From the NCBI GenBank assembly GCA_047605645.1, contig JASGFJ010000002.1, positions 62,001 through 126,000 on the forward strand: a stretch of 64,000 nucleotides of DNA. The letters are read 5' to 3'. The stretch is from UBA1309 sp047605645 (GTDB lineage Bacteria; Bacteroidota; Bacteroidia; Bacteroidales; Dysgonomonadaceae). Below the pieces are notes generated by a model. It was not told the DNA's origin and did not search any database. It worked only from the letters and a program-made list of their open reading frames with translations. The position numbers and the translations under genes are program-made. Of this stretch, positions 27,258 to 36,149 are shown one piece after another (position 1 is the first letter of the stretch; each line of letters starts with the position of its first letter).

Positions 27258-29138
27258 ATGGAAACAAGTTTGGTACTCATATTAATTCTAAGCCCGATTG
27301 CAGGGTTTCTTTTTAATCTCTTTTCAGGAAAGAAAACAAAGGAAGCATCCGGAATAATAGCGACAATGGCGGTTGCCATCTCTTTTGTTATTTCAGTGTA
27401 TTTCTTTTTACAGGTTTACTCTACCAAAACGCCTATTGTTGTTCATCTTTTCGACTGGATATCGGTCTCTAAATTCAATATCGGTCTCGACTTCCTGCTT
27501 GATCAGCTGTCTTTGCTTTGGTTGCTCTTTATTACAGGAATCGGGTCGTTGATTCATTTGTATTCTATCGGATACATGCACGATGACGAAAACAAGGATC
27601 GCTTCTTCGCTTATATGAACCTGTTTATTGCCTTTATGCTTTTGCTTGTTCTGGGCAAGAACCTGGCGGTTACTTTTATCGGTTGGGAAGGTGTCGGCCT
27701 GTGTTCTTATCTGCTTATCGGATTCTGGTATAAGAATCAGAGCTACAATGATGCTGCCAAGAAGGCTTTCATCATGAACCGCATCGGGGATCTTGGCTTT
27801 CTCTTAGGAATGTTCACTTTGGCCTATATGTTTGGGTCGTTAGATTATATACAGCTCAAGACTAGTTTCTCATCGGCAGTTCTCACTGATCCGGTAGTAT
27901 ATTGTGGTCTGACGCTTGCTGCACTGTGTTTATTTATCGGAGCAACGGGTAAAAGCGCGCAGATTCCGCTTTATACATGGTTGCCCGATGCAATGGCCGG
28001 GCCGACTCCGGTTTCAGCATTGATACATGCTGCGACAATGGTCACAGGCGGTATCTTCCTTATTACCCGTATGGGCTTTCTCTACAATGCCATCCCGAGT
28101 ATTCAAACACTCATAGCTGTGGTTGGAGCCTTTACTTCTTTGTTTGCCGCTACCATCGGACTTATGCAGACCGATATTAAGAAGGTATTGGCTTATTCTA
28201 CTGTTTCTCAGCTGGGACTGATGTTCCTGGCATTGGGTGTCGGAGCCTACACGGCTGCAGTATTTCATGTGGTGACACATGCTTTCTTCAAAGCTTGTCT
28301 TTTCCTTGGTGCCGGTTCGGTGATTCATGGTTTGGGAGGCAATCAGGATATGCGAAAAATGGGAGGTGTCAAAGCGGTGATGTTCGTCACTTATGTTACT
28401 TTCTTTATCGCTACGCTTGCTATCTCAGGAATTCCTCCTTTTGCCGGATTTTTCTCCAAAGATGAAATTCTAATGTCCGCTTTTGAACACAACAAAGCGC
28501 TGTGGCTAATCGGCTCTATTGCTTCTGTGATGACAGCTTTCTATATGTTCCGTGCTTTGTTCCTCACATTCTTCGGTACATTCAGAGGAACTCCGGAAGA
28601 AAAACATCATATACACGAATCCCCTAAAACAATGACTATTCCGTTGATTGTTTTGGCTGTCCTATCTGTTGTCGGTGGTTTACTGGGTATTCCCGGACGC
28701 AGCTGGATCGAAAAATATCTGGAACCGGTTCTTCCACAGGTGAGTGAACATCATGTATTGGGCGGAACGGAATATGGGCTGATGACCGTGGCCGTAATTG
28801 GCGGTGTTTTAGGTATTGTGATAGCTTATGTGTTGTACCTTTCCAAAAAACAGGTGCCTTCAGCTGATGAAGATAAATCGGGATTGGGAAAAGTCATATA
28901 CAACAAATTCTATATTGATGAAATCTACGATGCCATTTTCGTAAAGCCCGTTTATGTGCTTTCATCGTTCTTGACGAATATAGATAAAATCATCTCCGGA
29001 ATTATTGACGGGCTTGGTGTTTTCACCGGGTTCGTAGCAGGCAAAGCCCGTTTGATACAGAACGGAAATATGGGAACCTATTTGTTTGTGTTTGTCTTGG
29101 GATTGTGTGCAATTCTAACCTATTTATTCATTATTTAA
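27258..29138 (+). CDS. nuoL: NADH-quinone oxidoreductase subunit L
   Basis: NuoL is the distal antiporter-like subunit that pumps protons and carries the long lateral helix. The 626 residues include FIGWEGVGLCSYLLIGFW (conserved TM5 Glu), GATGKSAQIPLYTWLPDAMA (TM7 Lys) and TPVSALIHAATMVTGGIFLI. The DIKKVLAYSTVSQLGLM segment and a hydrophobic C-terminal helix are as expected. The gene follows nuoK by 6 bp. Confidence 0.97.
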   Translation: METSLVLILILSPIAGFLFNLFSGKKTKEASGIIATMAVAISFVISVYFFLQVYSTKTPIVVHLFDWISVSKFNIGLDFLLDQLSLLWLLFITGIGSLIHLYSIGYMHDDENKDRFFAYMNLFIAFMLLLVLGKNLAVTFIGWEGVGLCSYLLIGFWYKNQSYNDAAKKAFIMNRIGDLGFLLGMFTLAYMFGSLDYIQLKTSFSSAVLTDPVVYCGLTLAALCLFIGATGKSAQIPLYTWLPDAMAGPTPVSALIHAATMVTGGIFLITRMGFLYNAIPSIQTLIAVVGAFTSLFAATIGLMQTDIKKVLAYSTVSQLGLMFLALGVGAYTAAVFHVVTHAFFKACLFLGAGSVIHGLGGNQDMRKMGGVKAVMFVTYVTFFIATLAISGIPPFAGFFSKDEILMSAFEHNKALWLIGSIASVMTAFYMFRALFLTFFGTFRGTPEEKHHIHESPKTMTIPLIVLAVLSVVGGLLGIPGRSWIEKYLEPVLPQVSEHHVLGGTEYGLMTVAVIGGVLGIVIAYVLYLSKKQVPSADEDKSGLGKVIYNKFYIDEIYDAIFVKPVYVLSSFLTNIDKIISGIIDGLGVFTGFVAGKARLIQNGNMGTYLFVFVLGLCAILTYLFII

Positions 29139-29193
29139 TTCCGGCTATACAAATCCTTTTCGGAATTATATAAACATTGAAATTTAGTAAAAA

Positions 29194-30636
29194 ATGAATA
29201 TAGTAGCAGTTTTATTGGTCTTGTTAGCCGGAGTGGTAATCACGCTGGCCTCAGGTAATAAGTTAGCAAAAATCTCTGCACTCGTTTTTAGTGTGATTGT
29301 TTTGCTCTCATCGGTGTGCATGTTGTCGGAATACCTGCTTCATGAGGATGTCGGTGCAACTATTCCCTGGGTATCTTATCCCAACATTTCATTAAGTTTT
29401 AAAATAGATGGACTGGCGTTGGCCATGGTATTGTTGACAACAGTGCTTACCCCGATCATTATTCTAACGACATGGAGCAAAGAACTGAAAAATGCGAAAG
29501 CTCTCTATTCGTTGATATTGTTTATGGAAGCTGCCATGCTGGGTACATTCACGAGTAGCGATGGTCTTATCTATTATATTTTCTGGGAACTTTCTCTATT
29601 GCCCATCTATTTCATTATTCTATTATGGGGTAACGGAGAATTCGAAAAACGAAAGAAGACGGTCATTACCTTCTTTATATACACATTTGCAGGCTCCCTG
29701 TTCATGCTTGTTTCACTTGTATATTTATATACCCAGTCCGGTACATTCTCTATCGATGCGTGGTATAAACTCAATTTGCCGGTAAATGTCCAGTATTGGG
29801 TATTTGCAGGATTCTTCATTGCATACGCTATCAAGATTCCTATTATCCCGTTTCATTCTTGGCAGGCTTCTACTTATCAGAAGGCACCGGCTTACGGAAC
29901 AATGCTTCTTGCTGGTATTATGCTAAAGATGGGATTGTACAGCATACTTCGCTGGCAATTGCCTATTGCTCCTGCTGCTGCAGAATATTTCCAATATCTT
30001 TTGATTGGTCTATCGGTAGCCGGTGTTATTTATGGTTCCATCATTACATTGAAACAGCGTAATATCAAACGTTTTCTTGCGTATTCCTCTCTTGCCCATG
30101 TGGGGTTGATAGCTGCAGGTGCTTATACGCTGACAGTAGATGGTATTCAAGGCGCAATTCTGCAAATGATGGCTCACGGCTTGGTGATTGTCGGTCTGTT
30201 CTATATCGCGGATATTATTTACAGCCGATTAGGAACAGCAAATATCGATGAGATGGGAGGTATTAAGGCGCATGCCGGAAAACTGAGCACGGCATTTATC
30301 GTGTTGGTGTTGGCTTCGGTGTCTCTTCCCTTGACATTTAATTTTATCGGTGAATTCACTATTCTATACAGCCTGCTTCAGGTGAATACTTGGTTTGCTC
30401 TGCTGGGCGGACTGACCATTATTCTCGGTGCCTTTTATATGCTTCGCATGTTCCAGCAGGTCATGTTGGGCGAGGGGAGCTCAAAAGGATTTTTAGACCT
30501 GAAAGTTGGAGAAATCTTTGTTTTGTCACTCGTTATCGGATTGATTATTGTGTTCGGAATTTTTCCACAGCCAATTATTAATCTGGTGCATCCGGCAGCC
30601 CAGGATATTGTATCGCTGATTCATGCGGTGCGTTAA
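29194..30636 (+). CDS. nuoM: NADH-quinone oxidoreductase subunit M
   Basis: NuoM is the second antiporter-like subunit of complex I (480 residues, about 14 TM). The conserved Glu of IFWELSLLPIYFIILLWG, the IKIPIIPFHSWQASTYQKAP segment with its conserved Lys, and KQRNIKRFLAYSSLAHVGLI identify it. It is 55 bp downstream of nuoL, with a 118-bp gap before nuoN that holds no obvious terminator. Confidence 0.97.
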   Translation: MNIVAVLLVLLAGVVITLASGNKLAKISALVFSVIVLLSSVCMLSEYLLHEDVGATIPWVSYPNISLSFKIDGLALAMVLLTTVLTPIIILTTWSKELKNAKALYSLILFMEAAMLGTFTSSDGLIYYIFWELSLLPIYFIILLWGNGEFEKRKKTVITFFIYTFAGSLFMLVSLVYLYTQSGTFSIDAWYKLNLPVNVQYWVFAGFFIAYAIKIPIIPFHSWQASTYQKAPAYGTMLLAGIMLKMGLYSILRWQLPIAPAAAEYFQYLLIGLSVAGVIYGSIITLKQRNIKRFLAYSSLAHVGLIAAGAYTLTVDGIQGAILQMMAHGLVIVGLFYIADIIYSRLGTANIDEMGGIKAHAGKLSTAFIVLVLASVSLPLTFNFIGEFTILYSLLQVNTWFALLGGLTIILGAFYMLRMFQQVMLGEGSSKGFLDLKVGEIFVLSLVIGLIIVFGIFPQPIINLVHPAAQDIVSLIHAVR

Positions 30637-30754
30637 GAATGAACCGGATAAATAAGCCGGTTTAAAAACTAGAAAAAACGGCCTGCTTCAGGATATCGAC
30701 ACATTGTTGCATTATCTGTCAGGCATATTATTACATTAGTTATATAATAAGAAG

Positions 30755-32143
30755 ATGAGTTTATTATTAGCTGTAGCTTTTTTAGGAGTTCTGTGCTTGG
30801 TTCTTGAGGTTCTTAACCTAAGGAAAACAATTGTACCCATTTCAGTGATTGCGCTGCTGGTACTGTTTGGAATTACAGTTTATGATATTTCGACCAACGG
30901 AACCATGCTGGATGCTATCTACGTGCCGGGAATGTTAGTGTTTAATTTGTTTGCAAAAGCATTTTCAGCTCTTTTCATTCTGCTGACAGCCTTGATTCTT
31001 TGTTTGATACCTTTTGCCTGTAAAGAACGCCCCAGTCAGTTGTCTGATTTTCCGGCGATAATTCTTTTCTTGTTGACAGGTGCAATCGCAATGGTCTCGT
31101 TTCGTAATCTATCGATGTTCTTTCTTGGACTTGAGATATTGTCTATTTCTCTTTATCTGCTTGCCGCAAGTAACGTTAAAAGTAAACGAAGCAATGAGGC
31201 CGGAATGAAATATTTCCTGATGGGATCTTTTGCCTCCTGTATCGTCTTGTTCGGTATGGCACTTATTTACGGAGCAACAGGGACATTCGATATTTCAAAA
31301 GTCATTGAAGTGGCTCACTCTGGTGCATTGCCTGGTTGGTATGGCATCGGAATTGCCATGGTATTGGTCGGAATGTTGTTTAAAGTATCGGCAGTTCCTT
31401 TCCACTTTTGGGCTCCCGATGTATATCAGGGTTCACCTACCATTATTACCACCGTGATGAGTACGTTGGTGAAAGTGGCTGCTATGGCGACACTTTATAA
31501 ACTGATGGATATTTTGATTGTGGATATCAAACCCGAACAACGTATCTTGATACTTACTGTTTCTATTTTGACAATGACCCTGGGAAACATTACAGCTATC
31601 AAACAAACCAATATCAAACGAATGATGGCATATTCCGGGATATCACATGCCGGTTTTATGTTGATGACGCTGCTATATCTGCACAATGATATTCAGATTC
31701 TCCTTTATTATGCTGCGGCCTACGGATTGGCCGGTGTTGCTGCTTTTGCAGTGATATTGGCTGTGTGCCACGCGAAGGGCAAGCAAGATATCGATATGTT
31801 CGCCGGTTTGGGTAAGACTCATCCCGTAATGGCTGTGGTTCTAACTTGTGCCATGTTCTCTATGGCCGGTATTCCGGTATTCTCGGGTTTTATGGCTAAG
31901 TTCTTTCTATTTAACGAAATGTTGAATATCGGAGAGACCGCAATTGTCATTGTCGGAGTTCTTAATTCCATTGTCAGTGTATATTATTATTTCCGGGTAG
32001 TCAATCTAATGTTTTCAAAAGAACCTGATGAAACCAATAAGGTAGAATTCCCTTCTTACCTGAATATTGTTGCTGTTGTAGCAATACTTCTGAATCTTGT
32101 ATTAGGGCTTTATCCATCTGTAATAACAAACATGCATTTCTAA
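30755..32143 (+). CDS. nuoN: NADH-quinone oxidoreductase subunit N
   Basis: NuoN is the third antiporter-like subunit (462 residues). FFLGLEILSISLYLLA holds the conserved Glu, and FKVSAVPFHFWAPDVYQGSP the conserved Lys region; IKQTNIKRMMAYSGISHAGF is the usual lumenal/TM motif. It is the last nuo gene and is followed by a strong terminator, which closes a 13.3-kb operon. Confidence 0.97.
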   Translation: MSLLLAVAFLGVLCLVLEVLNLRKTIVPISVIALLVLFGITVYDISTNGTMLDAIYVPGMLVFNLFAKAFSALFILLTALILCLIPFACKERPSQLSDFPAIILFLLTGAIAMVSFRNLSMFFLGLEILSISLYLLAASNVKSKRSNEAGMKYFLMGSFASCIVLFGMALIYGATGTFDISKVIEVAHSGALPGWYGIGIAMVLVGMLFKVSAVPFHFWAPDVYQGSPTIITTVMSTLVKVAAMATLYKLMDILIVDIKPEQRILILTVSILTMTLGNITAIKQTNIKRMMAYSGISHAGFMLMTLLYLHNDIQILLYYAAAYGLAGVAAFAVILAVCHAKGKQDIDMFAGLGKTHPVMAVVLTCAMFSMAGIPVFSGFMAKFFLFNEMLNIGETAIVIVGVLNSIVSVYYYFRVVNLMFSKEPDETNKVEFPSYLNIVAVVAILLNLVLGLYPSVITNMHF

Positions 32144-32171
32144 ATCTGAAATCATAATACAATACAATCTG

Positions 32172-32204
32172 AAGAGCCGCTTTCCTTCTTGGGAGGCGGC
32201 TCTT
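32172..32204 (+). terminator. Terminator of the nuo operon
   Basis: A 9-bp GC-rich stem (AAGAGCCGC with GCGGCTCTT) has an inner TTTCC/GGGAG extension and is followed by TT. It lies 28 bp after the nuoN stop. Confidence 0.85.
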
Positions 32205-33125
32205 TTGCGCTGTGTCCAGACGGTTAATAAACTGGTGGTGTGTGGGAAAGATTGCCGTCAAAAAGGAGGTGTCGCAAACCCGCGTAAACATCCCAAATTC
32301 GCCGTTTTTTAGATTGTTTTCAAAAGGTTGGCCTTTGCCTTCAAAAAAGATGTGTTTTGCTTCAAGAAAGGCAATTGCTATGCTGTTTGTCTGGTTGGTG
32401 CTTATTTGTCGCCTACTCACGCGGACTTCCAAATATAAGTGTTGTGAGGAGTAAAAGGTATTTGATCGGTTGCTGGACTGGCAAATTTTGCCCTTTTCTC
32501 TTTTTTCTTGGCAAAAACGAAGGAAAGAATCAAGGCTGCACTTCTCATTCAGACTCATTTACTATTCACCGGCTATGCGTGTCGAGGAATAAGGTTGATG
32601 AATGACTTTCAAGGGATGTTTTCTATTTTCCTTTTTGGGGTTGTCTGCGATTGAAGCCGCAGGGAGAAACTGTCAGAGGAAGTTTGTTTTCTCCTCTTTT
32701 GTGCTGTCGGAGGTGATGCGATTTAGCCCGGTTGATCTTCAATCGCAAACCAATTGGCTTGCCGATAATCTGATCTGTTGCGAATTTGGCAGATGTTACA
32801 CTTCTCCTTTATTGAGCAAGGATGCAACTTTACAACAGGATACTCTTTTGCGTCTGTAGCCGACGCGCTTTCTCGTCTATGGTCACGCAACGGTACGTCT
32901 ATGTTAGACGCAGCATATAATCTATATATAAAAGCAGCTTTTCAGAATATTCCTGCTTGTCCGGACTTCCTTCTTTAAAATTTTCTAACCGGATGTATTT
33001 TCATTAAAAAACTCCGGCGGTATTTCGTATTGCATTAATAATTAAGATTTAACACGGTAAATTTGCGTGTGCGGATAAAAATGTATTACTTAGGAAATTA
33101 CTAACTTTTCTTAAATAAGTCTTTT
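32205..33125. other. Gene-free 0.9-kb region with inverted repeats
   Basis: No frame here looks like a protein: the open frames on both strands are short, rich in Cys, Phe and Ser, and share no motif with any family I know. Visible structure includes an 11-bp perfect inverted repeat (TGCGATTGAAG at 32646-32656, CTTCAATCGCA at 32737-32747). There are also two palindromes (GGCAAATTTTGCC at 32480-32492; an 18-bp near-palindrome centred on CCAATTGG at 32745-32762) and two tandem small hairpins at 32850-32866 and 32896-32910. It may be decayed sequence, a dispersed repeat or a structured RNA. The right end holds the promoter of the next gene. Confidence 0.5.
33058..33065 (+). promoter_or_regulatory. 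-7 promoter element of the outer-membrane protein gene
   Basis: TAAATTTG matches TAnnTTTG, about 60 bp before the start codon at 33126. A TTGC lies about 25 bp upstream, slightly too far for an ideal -33 element. Confidence 0.45.
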
Positions 33126-33935
33126 ATGAGATATTTTTATTCCGTAGCTATTGCTCTATTTTTTTCATCTACTGTGAATGCCATACAAGAAGATTTTGTA
33201 GAAGAACGGACCATTCGTGATATTGCTTTAGGTGGTATAACGATCGGGACGAATTCTATCATCTCTATTGCCGGAAACCGCGATACTTCGACACAGTTTC
33301 AGATTGCCTACAGAAATAAATTTGCGATGAAGGAAATGTCTGTCGGGTCGCTTGTCGGTGTGTTTTCTTCCTCTTTTATGACGAATGCGGTGAGCCTGTT
33401 TTCTGCCGGATACGATGATTACAGGCAAACATTATTTTCGTTGCATGGGCAGAAATCTCTTTTCGAGTTTTTTAATTTGGGTGTTTCTCTTCACCATAGC
33501 TCTGTTTCGGCTGTTACTCTTGAAAAAAATATTTGGTGTCTGTATCCGAAAATAGGCGTAGAATATGCTATGCGAAATGCTTGGCGTTTGGGAGTCACTA
33601 TTGATAATCCCGTTCGGATTTATTCAGACAAAGATTATCCGCTTGATAAGGAATTCAGGATAGAAGCCGGAGTCTCTTATCGTTTAGGAGAGGTGTTGAT
33701 GATTGCCGGTGAATACAATTATACTGATGGAGCCTCCGACTGTTTCCGTTTGGGGGGTGAATTTGCTTTTATACCGACTTTTAAAGTGAGGATAGGCGTC
33801 GTTTCCCGTCCTTTCTCACCCTGTTTCGGATGTGGCTATATCTTACGCCAATGGACACTCGATTTGAGCTCAGAACAGCATCGCTATTTGGGTAATTCTC
33901 TATCGCTCGGATTGTCTTATCACTTCAAAAGATAG
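33126..33935 (+). CDS. Putative outer-membrane beta-barrel protein
   Basis: This 269-residue protein has a short signal peptide (YSVAIALFFSSTVNA). The rest is alternating hydrophobic/polar beta-strand pattern with many aromatic residues, ending in a strand-like SLSLGLSYHFKR. The architecture resembles the small PorV/PorP-like barrels of Bacteroidetes, but I cannot assign it to one with confidence. It lies just upstream of, and on the same strand as, the helix-hairpin-helix outer-membrane protein. The gap between them contains leader element copy B, so the two genes may be separately controlled. Confidence 0.7.
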   Translation: MRYFYSVAIALFFSSTVNAIQEDFVEERTIRDIALGGITIGTNSIISIAGNRDTSTQFQIAYRNKFAMKEMSVGSLVGVFSSSFMTNAVSLFSAGYDDYRQTLFSLHGQKSLFEFFNLGVSLHHSSVSAVTLEKNIWCLYPKIGVEYAMRNAWRLGVTIDNPVRIYSDKDYPLDKEFRIEAGVSYRLGEVLMIAGEYNYTDGASDCFRLGGEFAFIPTFKVRIGVVSRPFSPCFGCGYILRQWTLDLSSEQHRYLGNSLSLGLSYHFKR

Positions 33936-33950
33936 TTTTATGCAACGCAG

Positions 33951-34039
33951 CCTGATTTTTATTAAATCATTCCGATCAATGATTAAAAATCAGGCAAGTT
34001 ACTTGCCTGCTAATCGTAAAAATTGAATCGTATGAAAAA
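33951..34039 (+). repeat. Leader element copy B
   Basis: The element is a hairpin plus tail. Arms CCTGATTTTT (33951-33960) and AAAAATCAGG (33985-33994) pair, as do AATCATT (33965-33971) and AATGATT (33978-33984), around a 6-nt loop with a 4-nt bulge. A second hairpin (AGGCAAG/CTTGCCT, 33992-34008) shares its first 3 nt with the first stem, so the two compete at that point. The invariant tail AAAATTGAATCGTATG leads into the start codon at 34032. Copy C at 49809 is almost identical in the 5' arm and tail. Confidence 0.8.
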
Positions 34040-36086
34040 CTGCTTAAGAGTATTATTGGCCACCATTTATTTGTGTTGTATCCCAGAAAAGACCTTCTGC
34101 CAGAGTTCTGTTTCTGACTGGAGGGAATATTTGCAGCAACTTGCCGAAGAAGGAGTGAATACAGAGAATCTGGAAGCAATGTATGATGAACTGTCCGACA
34201 TTGAAGCACATCCGTTTAATCTCAATGAGGTGGATTTATCTGATTTGAGCCGCCTTCCGTTTCTTTCGGAAGATCAGCAGCAATCTATAATGCAATATCT
34301 TGACAAGAACAAACCTGTTTACTCCGTATATGAATTACGGAACGTGCCACACCTCGATTTACAAACAGTACAATTGCTGCTTCCGTTTTTTTATGTTGGA
34401 AAATATAAGGTAGAATTGCAGAGAAAATCTCTCTTGAAACTGCTGAAAGAGGGGAAAAACGAACTCCAGTTTCGTTTCGACAAAGTATTTCCCCGACGGG
34501 CCGGATATAAGACGGTTGCGGATAGCATCCTTGCGAAATACCCGAACCGGGTATATCAGGGTGAAGATTTTTACCATTCTGTGCGATATGCCTATACTGC
34601 CGGACGAAAGCTGCAAGCCGGGTTCGTTGCAGAGAAAGATGCCGGAGAACCTTTCTGGACAAAATCGCATAAGGGATACGATTATTACGGAGCATACATT
34701 GCCTTGCGGAATATTGGACACTGGAAAACAGTGGTTGCCGGTAATTATCGTTTGGCCTTTGGTCAGGGATTGGTGCTGAGCAATAATTTTTATCTCGCTA
34801 AATCCTCTCTGGCGACTTCTGTGGCAAGGCGGACTTCTCTGCCAACCAAATATATGTCGAATGGAGAAGCCGGCTATTTTCGGGGATTAGCGGCCGCTTA
34901 TGGCTTCAACGATTTTACTCTGACGGCTTTTATCTCTTACAAGGACGTGGATGCCAATCTTCGCAATGACAGCATCATTACCTCGTTCAAAACCGATGGC
35001 TTGCATCGTACGCAGTTGGAAATATCCAAAAAAAATAATGTGACGGAGCAGGTTGGCGGAGCTAATTTGCAATATGTGAAAGACGGGATGCAAATAGGTT
35101 TCAGTTTTCTGTATAATCACTACAATAGAAAATGCGACCCGGTATTTCAGGAATATAACCGGTTTTATTTCAGAGGCAATCAAAATGCCAATGCAAGCCT
35201 GGATTATTCTTACCGTTTTCGTCGTTTTTCTCTTGCCGGAGAAACAGCGGTTAGTAAGAACGGCTCCTTTGCCACTTTGCATATTCTCAATTTTTATGCG
35301 AAACAAGGAGTTACTCTTTCCGTTCTACAGCGGCAATATGCACGTTCGTATCAGGCACTCTATGCAAATGCTTTTTCGGATGGTTCATCGGTTCAGAACG
35401 AATCGGGATGGTACTTTGGTTCACAGATTGCACCTTCTGCCAGGTTACGTTTGTCTACTTACATAGATATGGTTTCATTTCCTTGGGTGAAATACGGAAT
35501 TAATGCTCCCTCTCGTTCGTACGATTATTTTATTCAGGGAGCGTATGATGTGAATTCCCTTTTGCAGTTCGTCCTTCGATACCGTTTTCGTGAGCGGGAG
35601 AAAAATGTGAAAGATGCAGACAGTAAGATCTTTGTACAGAAGAACAGTGTCCACAAGGTGCTTTTGCAGGCGATAGAGAAGTTTTCTTTGCGATGGTCCG
35701 GAAAAACAATCCTTGACTGGAATTGGTATAAATCAGCTGATCTTCCTGTCGAAACAGGTTTGATGGTCTCTCAAATGCTTTCCTGGCAGGCGGCGGAACA
35801 ATGGAAAGTGGATTGGTTTGCAGCTTATTTTAAGGCCGATTCCTATCAAGTGCGTGTCTACAGTCGGGAACGTAGCCTGGCAAACAATTTTTATATGCCT
35901 TCGGTATATGGTGAAGGGATACGTTCTTCGGCTTCGATAAGGTATCAATGGCAGCGACGGCTTTCTATATCTTTGAAATGTGGTTTGTCAAAATATTTTG
36001 ACAAAAACACGATTGGGACAGGTTTGGAAAAAATTGATGCAAGCCACAGGCTCGATTTAGTGACTTATGTGCGCTGGCGGTTTTAA
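34032..36086 (+). CDS. Helix-hairpin-helix domain outer-membrane protein
   Basis: This 684-residue protein has a signal peptide (CLRVLLATIYLCCIPEKTFC). Two ComEA-like helix-hairpin-helix repeats follow at about residues 45-110 (FNLNEVDLSDLSRLPFLSED, VYELRNVPHLDLQTVQLLLP), then about 550 residues of beta-strand-rich sequence with many Tyr and Arg that ends in a strand (RLDLVTYVRWRF). This HhH-plus-barrel architecture recurs in Bacteroidetes; its function is not established, and a role in DNA handling at the outer membrane is only suggested by the HhH repeats. I chose ATG 34032 over the TTG at 34023 because the conserved leader element ends exactly there. Confidence 0.8.
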   Translation: MKNCLRVLLATIYLCCIPEKTFCQSSVSDWREYLQQLAEEGVNTENLEAMYDELSDIEAHPFNLNEVDLSDLSRLPFLSEDQQQSIMQYLDKNKPVYSVYELRNVPHLDLQTVQLLLPFFYVGKYKVELQRKSLLKLLKEGKNELQFRFDKVFPRRAGYKTVADSILAKYPNRVYQGEDFYHSVRYAYTAGRKLQAGFVAEKDAGEPFWTKSHKGYDYYGAYIALRNIGHWKTVVAGNYRLAFGQGLVLSNNFYLAKSSLATSVARRTSLPTKYMSNGEAGYFRGLAAAYGFNDFTLTAFISYKDVDANLRNDSIITSFKTDGLHRTQLEISKKNNVTEQVGGANLQYVKDGMQIGFSFLYNHYNRKCDPVFQEYNRFYFRGNQNANASLDYSYRFRRFSLAGETAVSKNGSFATLHILNFYAKQGVTLSVLQRQYARSYQALYANAFSDGSSVQNESGWYFGSQIAPSARLRLSTYIDMVSFPWVKYGINAPSRSYDYFIQGAYDVNSLLQFVLRYRFREREKNVKDADSKIFVQKNSVHKVLLQAIEKFSLRWSGKTILDWNWYKSADLPVETGLMVSQMLSWQAAEQWKVDWFAAYFKADSYQVRVYSRERSLANNFYMPSVYGEGIRSSASIRYQWQRRLSISLKCGLSKYFDKNTIGTGLEKIDASHRLDLVTYVRWRF

Positions 36087-36091
36087 AACGA

Positions 36092-36123
36092 CAGGAGGCT
36101 AAACATATTAGTTTAGCCTCCTG
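36092..36123. terminator. Terminator between HhH protein and asnS
   Basis: A perfect 13-bp stem (CAGGAGGCTAAAC with GTTTAGCCTCCTG) and a 6-nt loop sit between two convergent genes. The minus-strand flank (CGTTTT) is the better T-run, so it may serve mainly asnS. Confidence 0.8.
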
Positions 36124-36149
36124 CTGATTATTTATTAGAAAATAGAATA

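Noticed and set aside
32001..32558. 185-codon minus-strand frame crossing the end of nuoN and its terminator
   Set aside because: It overlaps a conserved nuoN C-terminus and the nuo terminator, has no motif and no promoter, and its composition is unlike real genes here.
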